Shown here in pieces: positions 52,780 through 63,725 of a DNA stretch of 64,000 bases (positions are counted from its first letter, which is position 1; each line of letters opens with the position of its first letter). The DNA is from Trichosporon coremiiforme (taxonomy: Eukaryota; Basidiomycota; Tremellomycetes; Trichosporonales; Trichosporonaceae). Location of the stretch: positions 2,002,801 through 2,066,800 of the forward strand of contig BCJJ01000004.1 in NCBI GenBank assembly GCA_039545355.1, given 5' to 3'. The notes under the pieces are model-generated. The model was not told where the DNA came from and ran no database searches. It saw only the letters and a program-made list of their open reading frames with translations. Position numbers and translations under genes: made by a program.

Positions 52780-53912
52780 AGTAGTTTGTGAGGATCAGTC
52801 AAGTTGTACAAATCCATGCAGGCCAAGTTTTCTCTTGCAGGTGGGGGGCGGGGAGATTGTCAGTTCAGCCTCTCGGTGTCCACCGCTATCATTCTCGGCC
52901 TCTTGCATCCCACCACCCCGGTCTCACACTCCTGCCCAGCTGGGCAGTTGGAGCCCATGCATGGATGCTCTGATTGGAAGTCGAAGGGTCAGCTGCGCAA
53001 GACGGTGTGATGAAACAAGTACAAAAGCCGGGCCACGCGCAGCCCAGGGTTCTCCTGCTTGTTCTTGACGCATGGACGAAGTGCGCAGTAGAGCGCAAGC
53101 TTCAAGGGTTGTGCAGAGTCGCGGGAGTGCGACGCCAGAACCTGCAACACGGCCCATACCGCCCATACCCAGACCACACCAGGGTTCTAAGCGAAGCACA
53201 CCTGTCCGGAGCCCGGTCCAGCCGGATAGCTGATGAATTACCCGAAGCGGCGACTTCGGGGTCCTCGAAGGGGTGTCCATCTGACGCTAGGAAGCTGGGA
53301 CTATGAGGCACTATCGCAGTCCTAAGCCGTGCTAGTTTTGTGCTAATCTCGCGCGAACGGCAGCATGGGGTCCTTGAAATAGGGACAACCACCGGCCCAC
53401 GGCCCACGGTCCTGCAGAGGGAACCCACCCATGACAGCCGGCTACTGAATCACTCACTCATGTGGGTTCGATCTTTCCAGATTCTTAGTGTTCTAGGCGT
53501 CTGCCTCTTGCCTGCCGGCTCCACCCCGGCCACCCTGCGTGCTGATGCCGTCCCCGCGCGGGGGTGAAGGGTCCATGGTACATGGACCATGGGCTCAGGA
53601 GGTTCAGCCGGTCTCCAGACCTTCGGCGTCATACTGTTCTCGGCCCGCTGGGCCAACTTGGCCATGCTTGAGCATGAGAGAAACTTAATATAGGCCTTCG
53701 TTCGAAGCGCGTGTGTGCACTTCCTTTCATCTTCATCTCATCATCTCAACTCATCAGCTTCGTATCTTGTGCGGGCCGACACACTCACACTTGTTACGCG
53801 CCTCGCGACTCATCTCGTCCCTTGCGCAACCTCAGCCACGCCGCTCCTTCCCAGTGACTCGCGCACCTCCTGCACACCTGCAGCGTCTCGCCGCTACCTC
53901 GACTCACCCACG
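52780..53912. other. Intergenic gap, 1.1 kb
   Basis: No supported gene. The open frame that enters the next gene from 53715 has no ATG before 53913, so it is treated as 5' UTR. Confidence 0.5.
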
Positions 53913-54662
53913 ATGGGACGCAGCCTCTTCTTCACCTGCACCGCCAACGCGACCTTTGGCGCGACCGAGGCCCTGGGCGCGTGCTGTTCCTCCAACATCT
54001 CCACAGACGTGAACCCGACCTGCGAGACGGCGCACATCGACGAGCTCGCCCACTGCCTCGGCCAGAGGGGGCAGTACATCGACACCTGCGTGCTCGAGGG
54101 CGTGTCGGTGCGCACGTCGACGAGCGACCAGTTCTCGTCTGCCCCCCTGTCCGCTCCGCGACCACGGCTCTCCGTGCTCGCCATGGTGACTGTGGCCCTC
54201 GGACTGCTTGGCGTCGTCAGCGCCGTGCCGACCGGAACGGGGGTGCAGTGCACGCAATTCGCCCCCGCGCCAGAATCCGACTGGCGCTCCGAGCACGGCA
54301 CAAAGTGGACGTCCATCTCCCCCGAGGTGGCCTGCACCGATCTCACGCCCTGTCCCGTGTCGGCGGACACGGGCGCCGAGTGGCGCAGCGCCTTCAGCAC
54401 GCCCAACGACATCACCATCGGCGCCGACATTACGGCCCTCGTCAAGCAGCTCGGGAAGCCGTACGTCGGCGCGGCCAAGTTTCCGCAGGTCGACGCGAAA
54501 TTCTACGTCGCCCCGGGGCACACGGGGGTCATTCGGGCTTGGGCTGGGGCCATGCTCATCCCTGGCACTTTTACCAATTGCACGGACGGGAAACAGTATG
54601 GCGGCGAGGCGCTCGTGGTGGACCCGACACGGGTGGGGATCAACCTGGTCCAGAAGCCGTAG
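53913..54662 (+). CDS. Small membrane protein, unknown
   Basis: 249 residues from the ATG at 53913. The N-terminal 60 residues hold six Cys (TCTANATFGATEALGACC, then TCETAHIDELAHC and DTC). A Ser/Pro stretch follows, then a single hydrophobic helix at about 87-106, and a C-terminal region with four Cys and two N-glycosylation-type sites. The C-terminal part (VQCTQFAPAPES onward) begins right after a signal-like cleavage site, so the protein may instead be processed there. The frame is open upstream to 53715 without an ATG. An unseen 5' exon is possible. No family recognised. Confidence 0.55.
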   Translation: MGRSLFFTCTANATFGATEALGACCSSNISTDVNPTCETAHIDELAHCLGQRGQYIDTCVLEGVSVRTSTSDQFSSAPLSAPRPRLSVLAMVTVALGLLGVVSAVPTGTGVQCTQFAPAPESDWRSEHGTKWTSISPEVACTDLTPCPVSADTGAEWRSAFSTPNDITIGADITALVKQLGKPYVGAAKFPQVDAKFYVAPGHTGVIRAWAGAMLIPGTFTNCTDGKQYGGEALVVDPTRVGINLVQKP

Positions 54663-55721
54663 CCGCCAGTGGGCAATGCCGAAGGCGGGGCGGGGGGTCG
54701 CAGGAGGAAGCAGAGAGGAAGGAGAATGGAGACCACGGAGACACTGGAGGAGGAACCTTGGACATTCTCGTTGACATAACTACTGTAGCACGCATGTAAT
54801 CATCACAAACTACGCGTCTGGTCGTGCGAGCGCGCGTCGAACATTGCAATGGCGAGCTGCCTGCTGCGCGTGCTGCGCTGCTGTCTGGGGATGCTGGGGC
54901 TCATTGGGGCCACCGCGACAACCCGCCACCTCCCCAGCTCCGAACTCGTGTGCCCATATGTCTGCTCTCCTGCTCGCTTCCCCGGCACCACGCCATGCTG
55001 CAAATCTACGAGGGGTCCGGCTGCAGTGGATGCATGTTACCGGTCGTTCAAAAGGACACTAGCGTGCATGTCCATGAGCAAAGTGCCATGGGAACTTTGG
55101 GTACCTTGGACGCGTTCGCCGGTGAAGAGAACGCTAGTCGCCACACTAACACTAGCTCGCCGGGCTACAGCGGGCTACAGCGGGCTACAGCGGGAGGGAG
55201 AGGGCCATGTGCCTTGCTGAAGGCTCGATTAGGCCTAGCGCCGTGGTGATGCTCTACGTATGCTTGCGGCTTTTGTTGTGCATCGTACGTGGTACAACTT
55301 AAGGTGTGGCCGAACACAAGAGCTCGGGGGCCTCGGGGGAGAGATCCCTGCATGGGTCGAGGAAGGAAGCAGCAGTAGGGGCGCAAAGAAGCCGGATGGC
55401 CGAGAATTATGCTTGGACGCCGATGAGGCTGAGGTCGGCCCTGCCCCTGCAGTAGGACAGAAGAAGGTGGGCGAAGCGCTCGCCCGCACGGAGATCCGAA
55501 TCAATGCTCAGTGCAGGAGAGATATCAGCTAAGAGCGCACAGAGTGTGGGGGGAGACGGGCTGTGGGCGGCGATCGTGCTCACGATCAGTGGAGGGTATC
55601 ACCGAATTGCAGCCCGCTCACGCGGCCTGCTCGTGTACCATTGCTAAACTTCAGACATTCATCTCATGGATACAAAGAGTGGAGAGAAAACATAAACCCG
55701 TTTTTATGGTGACCGCATCTA
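54663..55721. other. Intergenic gap with a short tandem repeat
   Basis: 1.06 kb without a gene, between the small membrane protein gene and the 3' end of the catalase gene. It includes three copies of a 10-bp unit at 55161-55190. Confidence 0.55.
55161..55190. repeat. 10-bp tandem repeat, three copies
   Basis: The unit cgggctacag is repeated three times perfectly. Confidence 0.9.
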
Positions 55722-57447
55722 TCAGAGCTTGGCCGAGGGGCCGGCGTTGCCGAGACCGCCCTCAAAGTTGTGGTTGGCAAGGATGATGTTGGAGTCCATA
55801 GCGTTGACCGAGCCGTTGAACTTCATGCCCTTGATGCCGGGGTAGCCCTTGACACCCGTGGCCTTCTCGAGACGGGAGGCGAGGTCCTCGGAACACTCGC
55901 GCCAGATGGCGATCTGGCGCTTGATGATCTCCTTGTCCTTGACGGTCGACATGTGGCCCGAGACAGTCTCGATCCAGCGCTTGCGCTCGCCCTCGGAGAA
56001 GACCTTCTCCCACAGGTTGCGCGGGGCGTTGAAGTCGGCGGGCGTGATCTGCGACAGGTAGGTGACGGCAGTCATGGCAAAGCCGCCGTGCACCTTGTCG
56101 AGGTTGACGCGCTTGTCCGAGAACTTGGGCGGGTCGACCGAGGGCAGGTAGCCGACGCGCGAGCCCTGGTTGTAGAAGGCCATCGGGCCGTCACGCTGGA
56201 ACGACGAGCCCTCGTACTTGGTGTGCGGCTGGTTGACGGGGAGCTGGTGGTGGTTGGCGCCGAGACGGTGGCGGTGCGTGTCGGGGTAGGAGAAGAGACG
56301 CGACTGGAGCACGGGGTCGGCCGAGGGCTCGATACCGGGAACCATGTGCGAGGGCGAGAAGGCGGCCTGCTCGACCTCGGCAAAGTAGTTCTTGGCGTTC
56401 TCGTTGAGCGTAATCTTGCCAATGGTGCGGAGCGGGTAGTCCTTGTGCGGCCAGATGTGGGTGAGGTCGTGCACGTTGATCTGCTTCTTCTCCCAGGCCT
56501 CGACAGCCTGCTCGGGCGTCATGATCTGGACCTTCATCGTCCACGAGGGGTACTCGCCGCGCTCAATGGCCTCGTACAGGTCCTTCTGGCCGTGGTCGGG
56601 CGACTTCTGGGCAGCCTCCTCGTTCGTGAGCGTCTTGATGCCCTGGTCCGAGATCAGGTGGAACTGGGCGTAGACCCAGGTGCCGTCGTTCTTGACGAGC
56701 TTGAGGGTGTGGCCGTAGTAGCCGTGCATGTGACGGAAGCCGTCGGGGATACCGCGGTCCGACATAAGAATCATGACCTGGTGGGCAGACTCGGGGTTCT
56801 GGCTGAGGTAGTCCCAGAACATGGTCGCGTCATCGCCGCCGCCAAGGTGAGTAGCGGGGTGGCGCTGGGAGTCAGATTGCAGCTCAGGAGACACGTAGCT
56901 TCAAGACTCACCTTCTGGGTGTGGATGAAGTGGGGGAACTTGGTGGGGTCGCGGAGGAAGAAGACGGGGGTGTTGTTTCCGACAAAGTCCCAGTTGCCCT
57001 CCTCGGTCTTGAACTTGACGGCGAAGCCACGGGGGTCACGGGCGTTGTCGCTGGATCCAGACTCACCACCGACGGTGGAGAAACGGATGGTGATGGGGCA
57101 CTCGGCTCCCTTCTTGAAGAGGCCGGCGATGGAGAGGTCGTCGAGGGGGTCGGTGCAGACCCACTTGCCGTGGGCACCGGAGCCCTTGGCGTGGACGACA
57201 CGCTCGGGGATACGCTCGCGGTCAAAGTGAGCGAGGAGGCTGGTCGTTAGCTCTGCTCTAGGGCTCGCCGTTGTTCGCGTTGTACTCACTCGAGGAGGTG
57301 GAAGTCCTGGAGGAGGAGACCGCCGTTGTTGCCAGCGCGCTGGGACTGGTAGGGATGGGGGTGGGGAGCGCCGTTGGAGGCGGTGTAGGTGGTGTCGGCG
57401 CCCTTTGCCTGGCGGTCGGCGTCGTAGGACTTGGGCTTGGGGGTCAT
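55722..57447 (-). CDS. Peroxisomal heme catalase, three exons
   Basis: Exons are 57447-57290, 57239-56912 and 56864-55722, with introns of 50 and 47 nt (GTGAGT donors, CTAACGACCAG and CTGACTCCCAG ends). The spliced product is 542 residues. It is a small-subunit, clade-3-like heme catalase. Distal His69 is in [11 protein letters not shown], Asn142 in GNNTPVFF, proximal Tyr355 in [14 protein letters not shown]. Splicing restores the family blocks [18 protein letters not shown] and HTQKRHPATHL. The C-terminus is AKL, a canonical peroxisomal PTS1. It removes hydrogen peroxide made in peroxisomes, for example during fatty-acid oxidation. Confidence 0.95.
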
Positions 57448-59026
57448 TGTGTGAGTCTAGGAATGGAAGAACGAGAGACGGATGATGGAGAGGAAGCAAG
57501 AAGGAAGATGGATGCGTGGCAATAAGAACACTGGAATTGGGTGGACAGGTTGCGGGGTGTGCAGCCAACCGGAGATGGCAGTATCCGAGCCGACCGCAAA
57601 CGCGAGGATGGGCTCTGTCAGCAAGGTGTCGTCGCATGTCGCTCGATCCGATCATGTGTGTGTGTGTGTGTCTACGGTGAGGGCGCGTCGTCTACGGTGG
57701 GGAAGAAGACTGCACCTGGATGAAGCGTCGTAGTGTGGGAACGGATAAGGCCGAGGGCAGGGCGAGCCAGGGCGATTGGGTGGGCAGCAGGCGAGAGGGG
57801 CAAAGAGGGCGCAGCGAACATGAGGTCAGCTGACCAGGTTCGCGTTTGCCGATCCACGCCGGCCAATGACAGCTGCTAGAATGACCGGGGCATCGGCAAC
57901 CATCGGCAACCGGAGCTAACCACCGGCACTTTCCACTTCTCCAGTGGTCCTTGGGTCATCCGCGTGCTGTACACAGGGGAGACCAATCATGGGCCAGTCG
58001 AAATCAAATCAGCCATGGCGCTGGCTTGCCCCAAGGATTATCGGACTCAACCGTCCCCCTCCATTGGGTGACACCCTGCGCAAGCCACGCGACGATATCC
58101 GCATCCCACCAGATAATACCTCAGATAGGACCAGCCCTTTTCGCCTTTTCCCGTTCCACCCCTACTCCTGGGTGCGAGCCGGATTTGTGCTTTGCTGTCG
58201 GACAATCACTCACCACCGCGCAAATCACCTTCCTCTTCTCCTCTTCTCTCTAACCCGGTGTCATCGTCATGTTCTAATTGGGTCTCCCCTCTAGCCCGAT
58301 CATCTCGATTTGCCTGGCGGATACTAAGCGCTCATTCCAACCCAACTAACAAACCACAGCAGCCCTAGTCCCGTTAGCCCGAGCGGAACAGACATCGCGC
58401 TCACGACTCCACTGCGGGGCCGTCGGGGGCCCTGTCTCCTTTATGCTTTCGCTGACTGCGGAACTGGCCGCCTTCGTGTTTTCATGCATCCCCGTGGCCG
58501 TTTGGTCTGGCCACGGGACACCCACTGCCGTCGGGGATGCGACTTTGCGGCAATGGCCATGGCACGGGATCACTCCAGACATCAGACATACAGACCCCAC
58601 CCCGCATTCAACCTCCACCAGCCAACGCATCAGAGCCAAGCCTCCACCGCCTCCACCCCTCAGTGTGGAGCTCCCCACGCCACTGCACCCTGGCATGCTT
58701 ATCGCAGATCGACCACGATATCTTGGAAATTGTCCATCGTCCCATATGTCATGTGCTCTGCCGCCATCCGCAACCACACGAGGACACATGCACATCACCT
58801 TCGAATTCGTCTACAAAGACGCGGCCAAGACACGCATTCCCAGCTTCTTACCCTCTCATCTGTTCCTTCTTTCACTCGTCACCAAAACAAAACTACAACT
58901 TGAGCCTCCAAGCCTAACCCGCTTGCACCGTCGCACAGCCCGACCCACCCGAGCCCGAGCTTCAATCCGAGCGTTACCCCGCATCCACCCCGCATCCAAC
59001 CTCGCCACCACCCCTAGTGGCACACA
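57448..59026. other. Divergent intergenic region, 1.6 kb
   Basis: Promoter side of the catalase gene and of the Ser-rich gene at 59027. It contains a short (TG)n run near 57655-57671. A 209-codon ATG frame at 58443-59072 overlaps the next gene in another frame and reads as Pro/Ser/His-rich noise. Confidence 0.5.
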
Positions 59027-59551
59027 ATGGCTCTCGAAGACCACGCCGTCGAGCTCCGCTCGCGCACCATGACCCCCCTCCCGAGCGCCGAGTGGGAAGA
59101 ACTCGGCATGCGCGTCGAATCGAGTGCGCGCGCGAGTGCATTCCGCCGCCCCTCCTCAACCGGCAGCCTCACATCCCTCTCGTCCCTGTCAACTATGACA
59201 CCCACGAACCCGCGGCAGGCCACCCGACCCGTCCCCGTCCCCTCCGCCGAGCGGGGGCTTCTGCGCCGCATGTCCTCCACCTTCTCGGCCGCCGGCGCAG
59301 TGAGCCTGGGCGTGCAAGAGTGGCCGACAGACTGGCGCACCGACTGGGCCACGAGGCGGACGTTCGCGCCCAGCAGTCCCGAGAGCGTCTCGTCCGTATC
59401 TTCCGTCGCGTCGTCGGCGCCCGCCACGGCTCCTGTGTGGCCCCAGGCCAAAACGCAAAACCCCATGCCTGTGACCATGCCCAATGCACGCCGCGACAGC
59501 CTGCACTCGCAGGAGCAGGAATGCGTCATGGACATGGTGTGTTTGATCTAG
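59027..59551 (+). CDS. Small Ser-rich protein, unknown
   Basis: 174 residues from the ATG at 59027, preceded by a pyrimidine-rich leader. The sequence is low in hydrophobic residues and rich in Ser, Ala, Arg and Pro, with SxxS clusters (STGSLTSLSSLS, ESVSSVSSVASS) typical of phosphorylated disordered proteins. It ends EQECVMDMVCLI. A Cys sits at the third-last position, so this is not a CAAX box. No domain, no signal peptide. Two other frames are also open here, so coding status rests on the ATG context and composition only. Confidence 0.45.
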   Translation: MALEDHAVELRSRTMTPLPSAEWEELGMRVESSARASAFRRPSSTGSLTSLSSLSTMTPTNPRQATRPVPVPSAERGLLRRMSSTFSAAGAVSLGVQEWPTDWRTDWATRRTFAPSSPESVSSVSSVASSAPATAPVWPQAKTQNPMPVTMPNARRDSLHSQEQECVMDMVCLI

Positions 59552-59820
59552 AACGATACTTTGTAACCATTATTTAGTCCCCGATACCCTCGGCGCCGGC
59601 CCGGCGTGGCTGTCGCAATGTACATGTATATCCAATTCGACGCAATACCAATGCATGTGTTGTCTTTGTCTAGCTGTCGGCTAAGCTGTCAAGCGATTCG
59701 GCGCGGGCGCGGGAGGGAGTGAGACTCGTGAAAATGAGGGCGCGTAGGCGCGCGTTGCCTGGCCGCACGGCACTTCGGGGAAAGGAAGCGCATGAAAGTC
59801 GGGCCCTTCTGGTCACCCGA

Positions 59821-59858
<38 letters not shown>

Positions 59859-60351
59859 TGATTGAGAAGCACTTCGAAGCGAGCCGGCCACCCAGCCGGC
59901 TGAGCAGGCAGTGAGGCCCGTCGAATCCACTGATCGCTCTCTCATCGTGGCTACTGGGAGCTAGAGAGCGGCCGAGTGCCATGCGGCCGGTTGCGTATCG
60001 TACAGTGGTACAGAAGTTACATCGGCCTATTCTAAAGTACACAGCATGTCCCTCTCGCCTGCTCTCGCCTGTTCGACGAGGATTCGTCCATATTCGTTCG
60101 TCGGTGTGCGCGGTTGCGTATCCACCTCCAGCCGCTGCGCGTCGGTGATTGTTCACCTCACCTCTCGCCTCATGAGCGCTTGTGCCGGAGGGGGAGGAGA
60201 CAGTCCTTGGTGTTGGGCCGCTTGGGGGCAGGATCGTGGAGGGTCAGTTCGTCGAGTTTGGCCGCCAGCAGACAGTTGCCGAAGCTGGCAGCTGTAGTGC
60301 TTGCGGCCACGCTTGGTCGCTCACCATGTGGTGTGCTTACGCTCTCGGCAC
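59552..60351. other. Intergenic gap
   Basis: 0.8 kb holding the (GA)n run and otherwise nothing recognisable. Confidence 0.5.
59824..59855. repeat. (GA)n microsatellite
   Basis: About 15 perfect dinucleotide copies in non-coding DNA. Confidence 0.95.
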
Positions 60352-61470
60352 CTAGCTCGCCGCCGTCCTGCGCCCCGCAGTTCGCCCCGCGTGCCCTGTC
60401 GACACACCGGCTTTTGCGGTCGCCCCTGTGGAGAATGGGGGTAGGAGCCGGACTCTACCGGATGAGACCGATGGTGGTCGGAACGGCAGATTGCTGCTCG
60501 AGAGACGCCTGGGCCGCGGCGTGAGCGGGTCCTCGGCGTATGTGCCGGCAGGAGACCGTTGCCGTTGCGAGCCCTCGGGACGGTCGCACACAACCTCTAT
60601 CCTGTCCCCCGTTCTTGTCCACTCCTTGGTTGTGATGTCACCCCCGTCCACTTTGGACAGGTCGATCGGAACCGGGCCCAGACCAGGCGGCAAACCGGGC
60701 ATCGGCAGCTGGTTGCGCTCCTCGGTCTCAACAAAATTGTAATGGCCGAGAGCCAGAAGATGCACGAAGCCAGGGCTGTCGTGCTCGTTGGCGTAGAGGT
60801 TGGAGAACTTGACGGAGGAGTCGGTCTCGTAGACGGCGACAGGCACGCGTTCGTTTGGCCCAGAGATCTTGGCTCTTGTACTCCGTATGGCCCAGAGTCT
60901 GGCCCCCATGGACGAGATTGCAAGGCTCGCCTTCGACGGGCTGATAGGCGAGAACCCAGTCCAAACGTGCGCTCCAAGTAGAACGATCGCGTTCGCCGTC
61001 GTGCAGTCGCCGGACAAACATCTCGGTGAACACCTTGGCGAAGGGCCGCCGAGGACCCCTTCCATCTGGGCGACGTTCCGTCACTCTGCGGGGCCGAAAA
61101 GCCTTGGAAGTGTTGTGAACCGTCTGAGTTGGCCAGCCTGCGATCTCTCTGACTTGATGCACGAGCTATTGCTCGCTCGAAAGGCGGGACAGCTCCATGG
61201 CGGCGAGGCTCTCGGGGCTCGTCACTCTCGCGAGGTGTCCCTCTGTCGACCTAAACATTCACCATCTTGGTCAAGGATGTCGAACTGCGGCCCGTGTCAG
61301 CGATGTGCAGAGTCGGTGTTTCCGATGTTGATACTTGCAAAGTTGTCCAGACTCTTGGCGTGCGCGTAGTTCTCGAGCTCCGACGTGGGCGCAATTGTGA
61401 CCGTGGAGTCGGGATGCGAATCGACAGAATCGATGACAATGTTTTTGAGGGGCGGGGCATGGGGCGGCCG
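60352..61470 (-). pseudogene. Degraded coding remnant
   Basis: Protein-like stretches lie on the minus strand in three frames with no way to join them cleanly. First is NIVIDSVDSHPDSTVTIAPT continuing to 61297. Second is a frame over about 61110-60870 reading FAKVFTEMFVRRLHDGERD and VLAYQPVEGEPCNLVHGG. Third, from about 60860, is VPVAVYETDSSVKFSNLYAN followed by GFVHLLALGHYNFVETEERN. The second and third overlap near 60860 in a way that a single base shift would repair, and stops separate the first from the second. This pattern fits an old gene broken by small indels. A gene with unrecognised introns or assembly errors is the alternative. No family recognised. Confidence 0.35.
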
Positions 61471-62360
61471 GGTGGGGGATGTTAAAGGTAATGGGGGTCC
61501 TTGGGCTCTCTCAGCACCTCTTACCGAGTACAGGCATGGTGGTTGCAGATGATCGAGGGACGAGTTGGTTGGTGGTAGATGTTGCAAGTGACACATTGGT
61601 GTCTGACACATCGTTACGCTTATACGCATCGCACGCGCACGCATTGCTTCCCGGATCCTCACGTTCTCTCACGATCGATCCACTTTGCGTCCTGGTCTGC
61701 CCTCCGATTCTGGCCAGCTGCGCCCCGCAACGCGCAACGCCACTCAGCCGCTGGTCCTGATCTAATCGCTGTTGTGAATAGATAACCGCGGTTATCCCAC
61801 GTGGCTGACGGCGTTATCGCCTGTGTTATCGCAGGTCGCCCCTGTTGCCCTCCCGACCCAAACAAACATGGCTTTCAACTGTCCAACGTCCTTCTCTCTA
61901 CTACTTCTCCCTTGCAACAGGCTGGTTGCTCTGCCCACACTCTCCATCGTCATGGGCAACGACAATCAATGTGTCAACACCTTCAGCGACCACTACCGCG
62001 TTGATCCCGCCTCCCTGGCGTGCCCGGACACCACGTTTCCCCACACGCAATAGCTCGAGCCGGTCCTCTCCCCTCCTTTTCACGAGTTTCACACAGCGAG
62101 TCAAGTCGTCTGGTCTGTCGTGCTGCGCCCGCCACAAGACACGCTCGCACGACACGTGACTCAGCGACGGCTCGTCGGACCCCAGACTTCGATCCTCGAC
62201 GAACCTCCATTCGATACGTACATATAGAAGGAACCCCTCTATCTCTGTACTCGTTATCGAATGTATGCTCTAAGTCCCTTATCTTCATCCTGAGGATCCC
62301 TCCTCGATAGCCAGTCGTCACCTCGCGGCCTCGAGTCTAGCTCTTGCCACCCCGTACGAC
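61471..62360. other. Intergenic gap
   Basis: 0.9 kb upstream of the four-exon gene at 62361. No supported feature. Confidence 0.5.
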
Positions 62361-63278
62361 ATGGTCCGCACAGCAGGCGAGCTGGTGTTGGTCCCGGTGC
62401 AAGGGGGACACTGTACCTCAACCAAATCACTTAACTGTCCCCGCCGCGCCAGACGTCGTCGACGAGACGGGCTTCAAGCTCGCCGCGTTTGACAAGGTTC
62501 TGGAGCTGTGAGTTGGGCCATGATCTGCGACAGAGGCGTTGCATTCGGTTCAGGTGCGCGCTCAGTACTGACGATTGCGCAGCATAAGGCACTACCATGT
62601 TCAACGGGCGAACATGACCCCGAAGCACGCATTCACCTGGAGACATTATGTCCGCGAAGTTGAGGGCTTGATGAGCAAAGTGTACAAATGGGTATGTCTC
62701 GCACATGTAGCCCGATGTGCTGACGCCAGGTTGTGTCCGAGTTGCCACCCAACTCGCCGCCGCTTCCCTCACTGCTCCGAATCGCTCCGTCCCCTCGCTC
62801 GGCACTGTATTCCTGGTCGGACATTGTCAACATTTCGAACCGACCCTCTGATCGCGCCGTGTTCGCCCCGCGCGGTGTCATGCCGTCCCCTCCCTCCGCA
62901 CCGCTTCAGGAGCTGTGCGTAGAGGATTTTGGTCGCTTTGCGAGCATGTACTACACTGTTCGCTCCATCACGTTTTGTACGGGAGCCAACGGCGAGATCG
63001 AACGCCGGCCGTTCCTAAGGGAGGGCGGGGCGTTGCCCAGCAAGCTCAAGCCAATGCTCAGCAAGCTCAAGGGGCTGCCCAAGGAGCCCAAGTTGCCCAA
63101 GGAGCTCAAGCCGCTCCGGCGCAAGGCACCTTCCACTCCGCGAACCGTGTCTCGAGCGTCAGGAGCTCAGCGCAGCCCCCTCGGTCAGCTCGCCGCCGTC
63201 ACCAACGCACCGTCTCCTGTCAGGCTGTCCGCTGCTCCGAAGAAGGGGACGAATGGCATTATCCGCTTGCAGGTGTAG
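62361..63278 (+). CDS. Unknown protein, four exons
   Basis: Exons are 62361-62412, 62453-62507, 62583-62691 and 62730-63278, with introns of 40, 75 and 38 nt. Their donors are GTACCT, GTGAGT and GTATGT, and all end in AG after a branch-like site. They join into one 254-residue frame. The N-terminal part (VPVQGGHYVVDETGFKLAAF, then FDKVLELIRHYHV and TWRHYVREVEGLMSKVYKW) is well structured and helical. After about residue 150 there is a Lys/Leu/Pro repeat (KLKPMLSKLKGLPKEPKLPK, about 183-202) and a basic Ser/Ala/Pro-rich tail. No signal peptide or known domain. The basic tail might bind nucleic acid, but nothing shows it directly. Confidence 0.68.
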
Positions 63279-63725
63279 TAGGCGAGGAGGCTGCCTCCAT
63301 TATGCCCAGCCATGCGCATCACGGATGTTGGCCACGGCACATATGGCTTGAGAGCGCGGGGCCGTAGCAACTTCATTTCTGTAGCTTTATGAACTGCATT
63401 GTATATTTCGAGCAGAGCTTTATGAACTGTATTGTATTCGAGCAGTCGCCGCAGGTCTTCACGACACCGCCATAGTGCTCGCCAGACGCAGCATGCGTAT
63501 CGCATCGTAGAGTCTGGAGGGAACGCGCCCTTTGTGCAATCGCGGGCCGGGATCATGATGCTCCCTGGCCCACCAGTGGGGCTGACGGTGTCATCGGCGT
63601 GAGATTCCTGTTCTGTGCCTGCTGTACATCCCGACCCGCCCCGACTGCCAGCCAGCGCTCTCCCTCACAGCAGGCCAAGAAAGAACCATTAATGCATCAA
63701 GTACGACAGCCACAACTACAGTACA
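63279..63725. other. Convergent spacer
   Basis: 0.45 kb between the 3' ends of the four-exon gene and the pepsin-like paralogue. A near-repeat (gagcagagctttatgaactg and a close copy) occurs around 63385-63445. No gene. Confidence 0.55.

Noticed and set aside
53715..53912. N-terminal extension of the small membrane protein
   Set aside because: It begins with GTG and has no ATG. The composition is that of a leader.
58443..59072. 209-codon ATG frame with a hydrophobic start
   Set aside because: It is Pro/His/Ser-rich noise after the first 20 residues and overlaps the start of the Ser-rich gene in another frame. More likely leader sequence.
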